From Roseicella sp. DB1501 (GTDB lineage: Bacteria; Pseudomonadota; Alphaproteobacteria; Acetobacterales; Acetobacteraceae), in contig NZ_JABFHG010000003.1 in NCBI RefSeq assembly GCF_013112485.1, positions 62,001 to 126,000 of the forward strand: 64,000 nucleotides of DNA. The letters run 5' to 3'. How positions within the stretch are numbered: position 1 is the first letter of the stretch; every line of letters begins with the position of its first letter. Positions 27,522 through 36,696 of the stretch are shown one piece after another. Under the pieces are notes generated by a model, which had not been told where the DNA came from, did not search any database, and saw only the letters and a program-made list of their open reading frames with translations. Both the position numbers and the translations under genes were made by a program.

Positions 27522-28100
27522 ATGGACATCGCCCCGCCCGCCGAGACAGACCTCGCCCGCATCCTCCGCGCCGCCAGCTTCGCCGCCCGCGTCCATGCCA
27601 CGCATCGCCGCAAGGGCGACGCGGCCGAGCCCTATGTGAACCACGTGCTGGAGGTGGCGGAGATCCTCGCCGCCCATGGCGCACCGCCCGTCGCCGTCAT
27701 CGCCGCCCTGCTGCACGACACGGTCGAGGATAGCGACGAAGATCCCGATCCCTGCACCCTGCCGCGCATCGAGGCCGAGTTCGGGCCCGAGGTCGCGGCG
27801 ATCGTCGCCGAGGTCTCGGATGACAAGTCGCTGCCGAAGGAGGTACGCAAGGGGCTGCAGATCCGCGGCGCGCGCGGCGCCACGGCGGCGGCCAGGCAGG
27901 TGCGCCTCGCCGACAAGATCTCCAATCTCCGCGCCATCGCGGCCAGCCCACCGAAGGGCTGGGACCATGCCCGGCGGCTGGAATATGTCGGCTGGGCCGG
28001 GCGGGTGGCGGCCGGGCTGCGCGGCGTGAACCCGGCGCTCGACGCCCTGTTCGAGGCCACCTACCGCGAGGCCGTCGCCCGCCTCGCCGCCGAGGGCTGA
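27522..28100 (+). CDS. HD-domain phosphohydrolase, small alarmone hydrolase-like (MESH1 type)
   Basis: 192-residue metal-dependent HD hydrolase similar to the SpoT/MESH1 hydrolase domain, expected to remove pyrophosphate from (p)ppGpp. Ligand motifs in order are His in FAARVHATHRRKGD, HD in IAALLHDTVEDS and the later Asp in RLADKISNLRAIA. No synthetase domain is present. ATG 27522 is preferred over TTG 27510. The alarmone substrate is inferred from family resemblance and length only. Confidence 0.82.
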   Translation: MDIAPPAETDLARILRAASFAARVHATHRRKGDAAEPYVNHVLEVAEILAAHGAPPVAVIAALLHDTVEDSDEDPDPCTLPRIEAEFGPEVAAIVAEVSDDKSLPKEVRKGLQIRGARGATAAARQVRLADKISNLRAIAASPPKGWDHARRLEYVGWAGRVAAGLRGVNPALDALFEATYREAVARLAAEG

Positions 28101-28131
28101 CCGCCGCCGCCCGGCGCGGCATGCTGGCGGC

Positions 28132-28905
28132 ATGCCCGATCCCCTCGCCCCCGACCTGCCCCCGACCGGCGCGCTGGAGCGTGCCTGCCTCACCGCCCTG
28201 CCCGCGCCGCGCCAAGCCTGGGACGGGCCCTTCGTGCTGAAGGCCTTCCTCGGCGGCACCGGCCGCGCCAATGCCTGCTGCTCGCTCGATCCTGCACTCG
28301 ATCCGGAGCTTGCCGACCGCATCGCCCGGATCGAGGCACTCTACCACCGCCTTGGCCTCATCAGCCGCTTCCGCTCCACGCCGCTCGACCCGCCGGGGCT
28401 CGGCGCGGCGCTGGAGGCGCGCGGCTATGCCGAGGAGAAGGCCGAGAGCCTGGTCAATTGCGGGCCCCTCGCCCCGGTCGCCCGGGCCGATGCGGCGGTG
28501 CGCGACGAGGACGGGCCGAGCGAGGCCTGGATGGGTCTGGTGGCGACGGCGGAATACCAGACCCCGGCGCGACGCGCCGAGAAGCTCGGCAACAAGGACC
28601 TGCTGGCGGTGCCCTGCGCCTGGCTGGTGCTGCGCGAGGAGGGGGTGGACGCGGCCTGCCTCGCCGCGGTGACGGACGGACCGTTCTGCGGCATCTTCGA
28701 CCTGGCGACGCGCGCGGAATTCCGCCGCCGCGGCCTGGGCGCCCGGATCATCGGCGCCGCGGCGGACTGGGCGCGCGGCCTCGGGGCGCAATGGCTCTAC
28801 GCCCAGGTGGCCTCCGACAACCTCGCCTCCTGCGCCCTGCAGGCGCGGCTCGGCATGCGGGAGGCCTATCGCTACCGGTACTACGTGAAGCCCGCGCCCG
28901 GCTGA
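28132..28905 (+). CDS. GNAT family N-acetyltransferase
   Basis: 257-residue protein with a GNAT acetyl-CoA fold in its C-terminal 100 residues: the CoA-binding loop RRRGLGARIIGAA and the following NLASCALQARLGMREAYRYRY region. The N-terminal half is a divergent GNAT-like repeat. Acetyl acceptor unknown. It starts 31 bases after the HD-domain gene and may be in the same transcript. Confidence 0.88.
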   Translation: MPDPLAPDLPPTGALERACLTALPAPRQAWDGPFVLKAFLGGTGRANACCSLDPALDPELADRIARIEALYHRLGLISRFRSTPLDPPGLGAALEARGYAEEKAESLVNCGPLAPVARADAAVRDEDGPSEAWMGLVATAEYQTPARRAEKLGNKDLLAVPCAWLVLREEGVDAACLAAVTDGPFCGIFDLATRAEFRRRGLGARIIGAAADWARGLGAQWLYAQVASDNLASCALQARLGMREAYRYRYYVKPAPG

Positions 28906-28921
28906 GGGCGCAGGCCCGATC

Positions 28922-29830
28922 CTAACGCGCCCGCAGCCGCGGCTCGGCCGCCGCCTTCTCCACCAGCAGGTCAAGCACGGCGCGCACCCGGCGCGGCAGG
29001 GCCCGGCCGCCCGGCCAGACCGCGTTCACCTCGCGCGGCTCGGCCCGCCAGCCCGGCAGCACCGAGACCAGCCGCCCCGTCGCCACCTGGCCCATCACCC
29101 GCCAGGGGGCGAGCAGCGCTAGGCCAAGCCCGGCCTCCGCCCCGACCAGCACCGTCTCCACCTCGTCCGAAGTGATGCGGCCATGCACCGGGACCGTCGC
29201 CGCGGCGCCGTCCGGGCCTTCGAGGGTTAGCCCCTCGCCGGGCCGGTTGCCACGGAGCATGCAGAAATCATGCTTCACCAGGTCGTCCGGCGTCTCCGGC
29301 GTGCCGGCCCGGGCGAGATAGGCGGGTGCGGCGAAGAGCGCGAAATCCACCCGTCCCAGCCGCCGCGCGATCAGCGATTGCTGGCGGATCGGGCCGATGC
29401 GGATGCCGAGATCGATCCCCTCCTCCACCAGGTCGACCGTCTTGGTCTGCAGCCGGGCATCGATCGAGAGGCCCGGATGCGTCGCCAGGAAGGGGCCCAG
29501 CCAGGGCATGACAACACTGTTGAAGAAGGAGGCGACGCAGGAGATGCGGACCAGCCCGGTGGGCGCGCCTTGCAGCCCGCGGGCCGCCGCCTCGGCCTCC
29601 TCCAGCGCGTCGAGGATGCGCACCGCCTCCTGATGGAAGGCGGCGCCGGCCTCGGTCGGGGAAAGCCCGCGCGGCGAGCGCAGGAGGAGCGGCACGCCGA
29701 GCCGGTGCTCGAGCTCGCCGATGATGCGGGAGACGCTAGGCTGGCTCATCGCCAGGTCGCGCGCCGCACGCGTGATGTTCCCGGTCTCCATCACGCGACG
29801 GAAGACCTGGAGCTGTTGCAGCTTGTCCAT
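28922..29830 (-). CDS. LysR-family transcriptional regulator
   Basis: 302-residue regulator: winged HTH at residues 1-60 (FRRVMETGNITRAARDLAMSQPSVSRIIGELE) abbreviated here to its ends, FRRVMETGN and SRIIGELEHRLG, followed by a type 2 periplasmic-binding-like effector domain. It lies 57 bases downstream of the quinone reductase gene on the same strand rather than divergent, so its target is unclear. Similar proteins often control adjacent oxidoreductases. Confidence 0.93.
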   Translation of the reverse strand: MDKLQQLQVFRRVMETGNITRAARDLAMSQPSVSRIIGELEHRLGVPLLLRSPRGLSPTEAGAAFHQEAVRILDALEEAEAAARGLQGAPTGLVRISCVASFFNSVVMPWLGPFLATHPGLSIDARLQTKTVDLVEEGIDLGIRIGPIRQQSLIARRLGRVDFALFAAPAYLARAGTPETPDDLVKHDFCMLRGNRPGEGLTLEGPDGAAATVPVHGRITSDEVETVLVGAEAGLGLALLAPWRVMGQVATGRLVSVLPGWRAEPREVNAVWPGGRALPRRVRAVLDLLVEKAAAEPRLRAR

Positions 29831-29887
29831 GGTTGGTCCGCCGACCGGCGGAAGCCCTCCGGTCGAGCCGCAATGTTCCCCGAAGAA

Positions 29888-30856
29888 TTAAGGAATAAGA
29901 ACGGTGCTGCCCGTGGTCTTCCGGGCTTCGAGCGCTTCATGCGCCTTCGCGGCGTCCTTCAGCGGGAAGCTCTGGTTCACCGCGATCTTCACCGCGCCCG
30001 ACTTCACTGTATCGAACAGGTCCTGCGCGGTCCGCACGAGGTCCTCGCGCTTCGCCGTATAGGTGTTGAGCGTCGGCCGGGTGACGTAGAGCGAGCCCTT
30101 GGCGGCGAGCACGCCGAGATCGGTGGTCACCGGGCCGGAGGCGTTGCCGAAGGAGATCATCAGCCCGCGCGGCCGGAGACAGTCGAGCGAGGTGACGAAG
30201 GTGTCGCGGCCAACGCTGTCATAGACGACGGGCAGCATGGCGCCGGAGGTGATCTCCTTCACCCGCGCCGGGATGTTCTCGCTCGTCAGCAGCGCATGGT
30301 CGGCGCCGAGCGAGCGGATGAGCTCCGCCTTCTCCGGCGTCGAGACCACGCCGATCACCGTCGCGCCGAGATGCTTCGCCCATTGCACCAGGATGCTGCC
30401 GACGCCGCCCGCGGCGGCATGCACCAGGATCGTGTCGCCGCGCTGGACCGGATAGGTCTCCTTGACCAGGAAGCGCGCGGTCATGCCCTGCAGCATCATC
30501 GCCGCGGCCTGGGTGAAGTCGATCCCCTCCGGGATCTTCACCAGCTTCTCGGCCGGCACGCAGCGGGCCTCGGCATAGGCGCCGAGCGCGCCGGCATAGG
30601 CCACACGGTCGCCGGTCTTCAGCTCGGTCACGCCGTCGCCCACGGCATCGACGACGCCGGCGCCTTCCATGCCGATCGTCACCGGCATCGAGGGCGCCTT
30701 GTAGAGGCCGGTGCGGAAATAGACGTCGATGTAGTTCAGCCCGACGGCGTGCTGCTGCACGCGCACCTCGCCTGGCTTCGGCTCCGGCTTGGGCAGTTCC
30801 TCCCAGACCAGCTTATCGGGACCGCCGTACTCATGGACGCGGATGGCGTGGTTCAT
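29888..30856 (-). CDS. NADPH:quinone oxidoreductase (zeta-crystallin type)
   Basis: 322-residue member of the medium-chain dehydrogenase superfamily without the catalytic zinc ligands. The NADPH-binding motif is HAAAGGVGSILVQWAK near residue 148, and GLNYIDVYFRTGLY is the quinone reductase signature near residue 45. It reduces quinones in the cytosol. ATG 30856 follows AGGGAA and overlaps the stop of the upstream ogt gene by four bases, so the two are coupled. Confidence 0.95.
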   Translation of the reverse strand: MNHAIRVHEYGGPDKLVWEELPKPEPKPGEVRVQQHAVGLNYIDVYFRTGLYKAPSMPVTIGMEGAGVVDAVGDGVTELKTGDRVAYAGALGAYAEARCVPAEKLVKIPEGIDFTQAAAMMLQGMTARFLVKETYPVQRGDTILVHAAAGGVGSILVQWAKHLGATVIGVVSTPEKAELIRSLGADHALLTSENIPARVKEITSGAMLPVVYDSVGRDTFVTSLDCLRPRGLMISFGNASGPVTTDLGVLAAKGSLYVTRPTLNTYTAKREDLVRTAQDLFDTVKSGAVKIAVNQSFPLKDAAKAHEALEARKTTGSTVLIP

Positions 30857-31434
30857 CGAGGGGTTCCCTGGTGTTGGCCGCGCGGCGGCGCTTCGGGCCG
30901 CGGAGGGGCGAGCGGCAGCTCTCCTGTCCTGGCGCCGGCCGAGGCCCGGGCCTCGAGGGCGAGCAGGTAACGCTTCGTAGCCGCACCCTCGCCGCCCGAA
31001 TAGCCGCCAAGCGTCCCATTCGCCGCCACCACGCGGTGGCAGGGGATCAGGATCGGAATCGGGTTGCTGCCATTGGCTTGGCCGATGGCTCGCGGCGAGC
31101 GGCAGCCGATCTCGCGGGCAATGTCGAGATAGCTGCGCGTCTCTCCGGGCGGGATGCGGCGGAGCGCATCCCAGACCTGGCGACGGAAGGCGCTGCCCTC
31201 CGGCGCCAGGGGCAGGTCGAATTCCAGGCGTCGGCCGTCGAAATATTCCTGCAGCTGCCGCGCCGCTTCGCGCAGCAACGGGGTCACCGGCTCCGGCGGC
31301 AGGTCCTCGGGCCAATGGGCGCGGCCCCAGTCCAGCGCGACAATGGCGCCGGACCCGTCAGGCGTGCCGTCCTGGCCGGGACCCTCGAAGAGGGTGAGCT
31401 CGCCGAGCGGGGTATGGATGGTCAGGTGGGGCAT
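30853..31434 (-). CDS. ogt: Methylated-DNA-protein cysteine methyltransferase
   Basis: 193-residue suicide DNA repair protein that takes alkyl groups from O6-methylguanine. The active-site motif is PCHRVV, preceded by the HTH region AIGQANGSNPIPI. The start at 31434 gives MPHLTIHTPLGELTL; upstream codons to 31500 are not family-like. The C-terminal 25 residues form a Pro/Arg-rich tail. It heads an ogt-quinone reductase pair. Confidence 0.94.
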   Translation of the reverse strand: MPHLTIHTPLGELTLFEGPGQDGTPDGSGAIVALDWGRAHWPEDLPPEPVTPLLREAARQLQEYFDGRRLEFDLPLAPEGSAFRRQVWDALRRIPPGETRSYLDIAREIGCRSPRAIGQANGSNPIPILIPCHRVVAANGTLGGYSGGEGAATKRYLLALEARASAGARTGELPLAPPRPEAPPRGQHQGTPR

Positions 31435-31789
31435 GAAGCGCCTGATGGCACACCGGCCCCGCCTCCTCGTCAAGACGAGGCAGTCCTGGGTCAAACCCAT
31501 GCGATTTCAAGAATTTGGTGTGATAACGGATGGAGCAGGGCGGATGGTGGGAGGGCCGGGTCGGTGAGCGGCAGGCCGCAGCGGCCAGCACGGCAGACTT
31601 AGGCCGCCGGACGGCCCTCGACCATGCCCCTGCCTTTGGCTGGGCTCGGACCGGCTGACCCCAGGGATGCCACTGCAACGAGTTGCCGGCATGTTGCAGC
31701 ACATGGGGCGAGGTGGCGTCGCGCAGCAAGTTCCCGGGAGGGAGGATCGGCGCCGGGGCACCCTGGCCGCGGCAGGAGGGGATGGCTAC
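31435..31789. other. Divergent intergenic region between ogt and the ferredoxin gene
   Basis: 355 bases. An A/T-richer patch at 31500-31530 (around CAAGAATTTGG) is the likely promoter area for one or both sides, but I cannot place convincing -35/-10 pairs. Nothing coding or structured is evident. Confidence 0.5.
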
Positions 31790-32200
31790 ATGGGGAAGGC
31801 GGTACCGGCAGCCCACCAACCCCTGCGGAGAGACGCCTTGCCCGATACGTCCGTTCCCCCCGATCCGCCGCCCTATTTCCGCGCCCATGTCTTCGTCTGC
31901 TGCAACCGCCGGCCGGATGGGCACCGGCGGGGCTCCTGCGCGGCGCGGGGCTCGGAGAAGCTGCGGGACTACATGAAGGCCCGGGCGAAGGAGCTTGGGC
32001 TGGCAGGGATTCGGATCAACCAGGCGGGCTGCCTCGACCGCTGCGAATTCGGCCCCACCCTGGTGATCTATCCCGAAGGCATCTGGTACCGGCCGGAGAC
32101 GCCGGCCGATATCGACGAGATCCTGGAGACGCATCTGCGGGGCGGCGGCCGGGTGCGGCGGCTGATGCTGACCGAGAAGGATGTCGTGCCGAAGGGATGA
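31790..32200 (+). CDS. Thioredoxin-like [2Fe-2S] ferredoxin
   Basis: Small electron carrier of the NuoE/Fdx thioredoxin-like type, 136 residues from ATG 31790 (GGCAGGAGGG nine bases upstream). TTG 31838 with GGAGAGA ahead of it would give a 120-residue form closer to relatives. Cluster Cys are in VFVCCNRRP, GSCAA, and GCLDRCEFGP, the C-x(11-12)-C ... C-x3-C spacing of the family. It ends 10 bases before mnmE. Confidence 0.9.
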   Translation: MGKAVPAAHQPLRRDALPDTSVPPDPPPYFRAHVFVCCNRRPDGHRRGSCAARGSEKLRDYMKARAKELGLAGIRINQAGCLDRCEFGPTLVIYPEGIWYRPETPADIDEILETHLRGGGRVRRLMLTEKDVVPKG

Positions 32201-32210
32201 GGCGGCGGCC

Positions 32211-33527
32211 GTGACCGGCGAGACGATCTTCGCCCTCGCTTCCGGGGCCGGCCGGGCGGCTGTCGCCGTGCTGCGGCTCTCCGGGCCGGGCACGGCGATG
32301 GCGGTGGCTGCCCTCGCCGGCCGGTTGCCGGCGCCTCGCCTTGCCTCGCTGCGGCGCCTGCGGCACCCGGAGACAGGCGAGCTGCTCGACCGGGCGCTGG
32401 TGCTCTGGTTTCCCGGCCCGGCCAGCTATACCGGCGAGGACAGCGCCGAGCTGCATCTGCATGGTAGCCCTGCCGTCATCGCCGGCGTCGTGGAGGCATT
32501 GGTCGCCACCGGCCTGCGCCCGGCCGAGCCCGGCGAGTTCACGCGCCGCGCCTTCCTGTATGACAAGATCGACCTCACCGCTGCCGAGGGGATCGCCGAT
32601 CTCATCGCCGCCGAGACCGAGGGCCAGCGGCGCCAGGCCCTGCGGCAGGCGGAAGGCGCCCTGGCCGACCTCTATGAGGGCTGGACCCGGCGCTTGACCG
32701 CGCTGCTCGCCCGGCAGGAGGCCTTCATCGAGTTTGAGGACGAGGACCTGCCGGCCGGGCTGGATGCCGCGGTGGCGACCTCGGCGGCGGCGCTGCGGTC
32801 AGAGATGCTGGCGCATCTGGCGGATGCCCGCCGCGGCGAGCGGCTGCGGGAGGGGCTATTGGTCGCCATTCTGGGAGCACCGAATGCCGGGAAATCCTCG
32901 CTGCTGAACGCGCTTGCGGGGCGGGAGGCGGCGATCGTCTCGGCCCGCGCCGGCACCACCCGCGATGTGGTGGAGGTGCGGCTCGACCTCGCGGGGGTGC
33001 CGGTGACACTGGCCGATACGGCGGGGCTGCGAGAGGCGACGGACGAGATCGAGGCCGAGGGCATCCGCCGCGCCCGCCGTAGGGCCGAGGAGGCCGATCT
33101 GGTGCTCGCCCTCTTCGCCGCCGACCGGCCACCGGATGCCGGGACCCTGGGCTGGGTTGGGCCCGAAGCGCTGGTGGTGGTGAACAAGGTCGATCTGGCG
33201 CCGGCCCCCGCCGCGATCGGCGGCAGCGCGCCCCTCCCCCTCTCGCTCCACACAGGCGAGGGGCTGGAGGCGCTGCGCAGCCGCCTTGCCGAGGAGGCCA
33301 TTGCCCGGGCCGGGCTCGCCGCCGAGGCCAGCCTCACCCGGCCGCGGCACCGCGCCGCCCTGACCGAGGCGGCGGGTTGGTTGGCCGAGCTAGGGGCCGC
33401 GCCACTGCCGGAGCTGCGGGCCGAGGCGCTGCGGGCGGCGCTGCGGGCCATCGGTCGCATCACCGGCCGGGTCGGCGTCGAGGTCGTGCTCGACGCGGTC
33501 TTCGGCGAATTCTGCATCGGGAAATGA
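32211..33527 (+). CDS. mnmE: tRNA modification GTPase MnmE
   Basis: 438-residue GTPase that with MnmG makes the cmnm5U34 wobble modification. The N-terminal tetrahydrofolate-binding domain has SYTGEDSAELHLHG; the G domain shows G1 GAPNAGKSS near 222, G3 DTAGLR and G4 NKVD; the protein ends in the CIGK motif needed for activity. The GTG at 32211 gives MTGETIFALASG as in relatives; ATG 32181 would overlap the upstream gene. Confidence 0.96.
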   Translation: MTGETIFALASGAGRAAVAVLRLSGPGTAMAVAALAGRLPAPRLASLRRLRHPETGELLDRALVLWFPGPASYTGEDSAELHLHGSPAVIAGVVEALVATGLRPAEPGEFTRRAFLYDKIDLTAAEGIADLIAAETEGQRRQALRQAEGALADLYEGWTRRLTALLARQEAFIEFEDEDLPAGLDAAVATSAAALRSEMLAHLADARRGERLREGLLVAILGAPNAGKSSLLNALAGREAAIVSARAGTTRDVVEVRLDLAGVPVTLADTAGLREATDEIEAEGIRRARRRAEEADLVLALFAADRPPDAGTLGWVGPEALVVVNKVDLAPAPAAIGGSAPLPLSLHTGEGLEALRSRLAEEAIARAGLAAEASLTRPRHRAALTEAAGWLAELGAAPLPELRAEALRAALRAIGRITGRVGVEVVLDAVFGEFCIGK

Positions 33528-33531
33528 CGCC

Positions 33532-34155
33532 ATGGCGATGACCGGCGACGAGATCCGCGATTTCTATGCCCGCTGCGCCGCAGCGCGGCAGCGCTTCCAG
33601 GACATGGCCGTGCAATCCCTGCCGAAGCAGAAGGTGCTGGACCAGATGGAGCGGTTGGGCCTCGCTTTGGATCCAGAGATGGGCCAGGTCTCGGATGCCG
33701 ATCTGGCCTACGCCTTCGACCTCGCCGTCTACACCGCGGCGCCAGGGCGCTCGCGCGCCATCGATCGTGTGGTCCGCCGCCATGCCGGCTTGCCGAGCGA
33801 GGCGGCGCTGGTGCTGAACGCGCTGAGCCGGGCCTGGCTCTCCATCTTCCGCGTGCTGGACCAGCATCCGGAGGAAGGGTTGATCCTGAAGGATGAACTG
33901 CTCGGCGGCGAGGTCTGGCTGGTGGACCAGTCCATCGCCGAGACGGTGCCGCAGGGGACGGTGATCGCCAGCCGCATCGGCCGCGTCCTTGGCTTCTGTA
34001 TCACCACCGGGGTGGTAGCGGAGCTCGACGAGAACCGCCTCGCCGGCATCAACGCCATCATCTCCCGCAGCGGGGTGGCGGCCGAGACCCTGCTGGAGGA
34101 TCCGCGCTTCGCTACCATGATGTGGCAGGACGGGCTCGGCTTCCGCATCGGGTGA
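33532..34155 (+). CDS. Conserved hypothetical between mnmE and mnmG
   Basis: I do not recognise a family. 207 residues, no signal peptide or membrane segment. The first 90 residues are helical; a beta-rich part follows with [18 protein letters not shown] and [18 protein letters not shown], which recalls domains that follow SEC-C-type proteins, but no Cys cluster is present. It starts four bases after mnmE and precedes mnmG, so it is translated with the tRNA-modification genes. A link with that pathway is only positional. Confidence 0.8.
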   Translation: MAMTGDEIRDFYARCAAARQRFQDMAVQSLPKQKVLDQMERLGLALDPEMGQVSDADLAYAFDLAVYTAAPGRSRAIDRVVRRHAGLPSEAALVLNALSRAWLSIFRVLDQHPEEGLILKDELLGGEVWLVDQSIAETVPQGTVIASRIGRVLGFCITTGVVAELDENRLAGINAIISRSGVAAETLLEDPRFATMMWQDGLGFRIG

Positions 34156-34219
34156 GATCGCGGTCAGGCTGGTCACGGCCCCACTTCGTGGCATGGCGCG
34201 GCTTCGCTATACCCCTGCC

Positions 34220-36091
34220 ATGTTCGACGCATTCTTCGATGTGGTGGTAATCGGCGGCGGCCATGCCGGCTGCGAGGCCGCCGCGGCCGCCGCGCGCTGC
34301 GGCGCCCATACCCTGCTGTTGACCCACCGGATCGAGACACTGGGCGAGATGTCCTGCAACCCGGCGATCGGCGGGGTGGGCAAGGGACATCTGGTGCGCG
34401 AGGTGGATGCGCTGGACGGGCTCATGGGCCGCGCGGCCGATGCTGCCGGCATCCATTTCAAGCTGCTGAACCGCAGCAAGGGCCCGGCCGTACGGGGGCC
34501 GCGGGCCCAGGCCGACCGCGCGCTGTACCGCCAGGCGATCCAGGCCCTACTGCGGGCGACCGAGGGCCTGACCATCGCGGCGGAGGCGGCCGAGGATCTG
34601 GTGACCGGGGCGGAGGGCGAGGTCATCGGCGTCGTCACGGCGACTGGCCAGCAGATCCGCGCCGGCGCGGTGGTCATCACGAGCGGCACCTTCCTGCGCG
34701 GCATGATCCATATTGGCGAGACGCGTATCCCGGCGGGCCGGGTCAGCGAGGCGCCATCCATCGGCCTCTCGGACACGCTGCGCCGGTTGGGCCTGCCACT
34801 CGCCCGGCTGAAGACCGGCACGCCGCCGCGGCTGGATGGACGCAGCATCGACTGGGCGGCGCTGGAGCCGCAGCCGGGTGACGATCCGCCCGAGCCGCTC
34901 TCCTGGATGACGGAGCGGATCACCAACTCGCAGCGCCCTTGTGCCATCACCGCCACCACGCCGGCGACCCATGACCTGATCCGCGCCAACCTGCATCGCA
35001 CCGCCGTCTATGGTGGGCGGATCGAGGGGGTCGGACCGCGCTATTGCCCTTCCATCGAGGACAAGGTGGTGCGCTTCGCCGACCGCCAGCGCCACCAGAT
35101 CTTCCTCGAACCGGAGGGGCTGGAGGATGACACGGTCTATCCGAACGGCATCTCCACCAGCCTACCCGAGGCGCTGCAGGCGGCGCTGATCGCCTCGATT
35201 CCGGGGCTGGAGCGGGCCCGCATCCTGCGGCCCGGCTATGCGATCGAATATGACCATGTGGACCCCCGCGCGCTGACGCCAGCGCTGGAGGTTCGCACCA
35301 CACCGCGCCTGTTCCTCGCCGGTCAGATCAACGGCACCACGGGCTACGAGGAGGCGGCGGCGCAAGGTCTCCTGGCGGGGATCAATGCCGCGCGCCGGGC
35401 TGGAGGAGCAGTCCCCGATCGGATGCTCGGCCGGAGCGACGCTTATGCCGGCGTGATGGTCGATGACCTGATCTTGCAAGGGGTGACCGAACCCTATCGG
35501 ATGCTCACAGCTCGGTCCGAGTTCCGCCTAGCGTTACGCGCCGACAATGCCGGGCTGCGCCTGACCGAGAAAGGCATCGCCTGGGGCGTGGTGGGCAGCG
35601 ACCGCGCCGCAGCGCACCGGGCCTTTGTCGCCGCGTTGGAAGCGGCCATGGCCCGCGCGCGTACGGAAGGAGGCTCGCCAGCCTGGTATGCAGCGGCTGG
35701 GGTGACGGTGAACCAGGATGGCCGTTGGCGCAGCGCGCTGGAGGCGCTGGCCTTGCCGGTGATGACGCGGACCGATGCAGACCGTATCTTCCCTTGGCTG
35801 CGCGAATTGCCGCGTCGGGTGCGGTCCGAGCTTGAGGCCCAGGCCCTTTATGCGCCCTATCTCGAGCGTCAGGCCGCAGAACTGCGGGCCCTGGCGCGGG
35901 AGGAGCAACTCGCCATCCCAAAGGGGATTGATTTCGCCTTGGTGCCAGGTCTTTCGGCAGAGATGCGGCAGCGTCTGATGCAAGCCCGACCGGCTACGCT
36001 TGGTAGTGCGGGACGCATCCCCGGCATTACGCCCGCCGCGCTGGCAGCGCTGGCCGTTCACCTTCGGCGTGGCGAGGTGCGTTTCACGTGA
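34220..36091 (+). CDS. mnmG: tRNA uridine-5-carboxymethylaminomethyl modification enzyme MnmG
   Basis: 623-residue FAD protein, partner of MnmE. The dinucleotide-binding [10 protein letters not shown] begins near residue 11, followed by [24 protein letters not shown] abbreviated to CNPAIGG and [10 protein letters not shown], and [16 protein letters not shown], both GidA signatures. Start at 34220 ([14 protein letters not shown]) fits relatives; ATG 34193 adds nine residues. Neither has a clear ribosome site. The stop lies inside a parS site and overlaps the rsmG start. Confidence 0.97.
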   Translation: MFDAFFDVVVIGGGHAGCEAAAAAARCGAHTLLLTHRIETLGEMSCNPAIGGVGKGHLVREVDALDGLMGRAADAAGIHFKLLNRSKGPAVRGPRAQADRALYRQAIQALLRATEGLTIAAEAAEDLVTGAEGEVIGVVTATGQQIRAGAVVITSGTFLRGMIHIGETRIPAGRVSEAPSIGLSDTLRRLGLPLARLKTGTPPRLDGRSIDWAALEPQPGDDPPEPLSWMTERITNSQRPCAITATTPATHDLIRANLHRTAVYGGRIEGVGPRYCPSIEDKVVRFADRQRHQIFLEPEGLEDDTVYPNGISTSLPEALQAALIASIPGLERARILRPGYAIEYDHVDPRALTPALEVRTTPRLFLAGQINGTTGYEEAAAQGLLAGINAARRAGGAVPDRMLGRSDAYAGVMVDDLILQGVTEPYRMLTARSEFRLALRADNAGLRLTEKGIAWGVVGSDRAAAHRAFVAALEAAMARARTEGGSPAWYAAAGVTVNQDGRWRSALEALALPVMTRTDADRIFPWLRELPRRVRSELEAQALYAPYLERQAAELRALAREEQLAIPKGIDFALVPGLSAEMRQRLMQARPATLGSAGRIPGITPAALAALAVHLRRGEVRFT

Positions 36092-36094
36092 AAC
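36081..36094. promoter_or_regulatory. parS: parS site 1
   Basis: GTTTCACGTGAAAC is a perfect 14-bp palindrome matching the ParB-binding consensus core. It contains the mnmG stop codon (TGA 36089-36091) and the rsmG GTG start (36088-36090). ParB loads here as a CTP-dependent clamp for chromosome segregation. parA and parB follow within 1.5 kb. Confidence 0.93.
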
Positions 36095-36696
36095 AGCCGA
36101 TCTTGGATGTTCCACGTGAAACCGAGGAACGGCTTCGGTCCTTCGTCGCTTTGCTGCAGCGCTGGAACGCGCGCATCAACCTGACAGCCGAACGCAATGC
36201 CGAAGACCTATGGCAGCGGCACGTGCTGGATTCGCTGCAACTCGCACCGCTCTTGCCGGATCGGTCGAGCCCGTTGGTCGATCTCGGGTCAGGTGCCGGG
36301 TTTCCCGGTCTGATCCTCGCTATGGCCACCGGCCACGAGACGCATCTGATCGAATCCGACCGCCGGAAGTCGGCTTTCCTGATCGAGGCGAGCCGCGCCC
36401 TGGCGCTGCGCCATGTGACCGTGCATCCGAAGCGGATCGAGGCTGCGACGTTGCCGAAGGCGACGATCCTCACCGCCCGCGCCCTCGCCCCGCTCACGAC
36501 CCTGTTGGGCTATGCCGCATCGATCCTGGCCCCGGACGGCGTTGCGCTGTTTCCAAAGGGCCGGAGCGTCGAGCAGGAATTGACGGACGCTGCACGCGAC
36601 TGGATCATGCGCGTCGAGCGCATTCCGAGCCGCACCGATCCGGCCGCCACCATCCTTCGTATCAGCGAGATTCGTCCTGCCGGCTCCCCCATCTGA
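36088..36696 (+). CDS. rsmG: 16S rRNA (guanine527-N7)-methyltransferase RsmG
   Basis: 202-residue SAM-dependent methyltransferase acting on the small ribosomal subunit RNA. SAM-binding motif I is [12 protein letters not shown] near residue 64, preceded by RHVLDSLQL and the NLTA motif. The GTG start at 36088 overlaps the mnmG TGA (GTGA). Its 3' end overlaps the apparent parA start by 20 bases. Confidence 0.96.
   Translation: MKQPILDVPRETEERLRSFVALLQRWNARINLTAERNAEDLWQRHVLDSLQLAPLLPDRSSPLVDLGSGAGFPGLILAMATGHETHLIESDRRKSAFLIEASRALALRHVTVHPKRIEAATLPKATILTARALAPLTTLLGYAASILAPDGVALFPKGRSVEQELTDAARDWIMRVERIPSRTDPAATILRISEIRPAGSPI
36109..36122. promoter_or_regulatory. parS: parS site 2
   Basis: GTTCCACGTGAAAC, one change from site 1 and equal to the common bacterial form TGTTCCACGTGAAAC. 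It lies 28 bp (centre to centre) from site 1, inside rsmG codons 8-12. The CACGTG core is intact. Confidence 0.92.

Noticed and set aside
32181-32210. ATG start for mnmE 30 bases upstream
   Set aside because: It would overlap the ferredoxin gene and add ten residues not seen in the family; the GTG gives the standard N-terminus.
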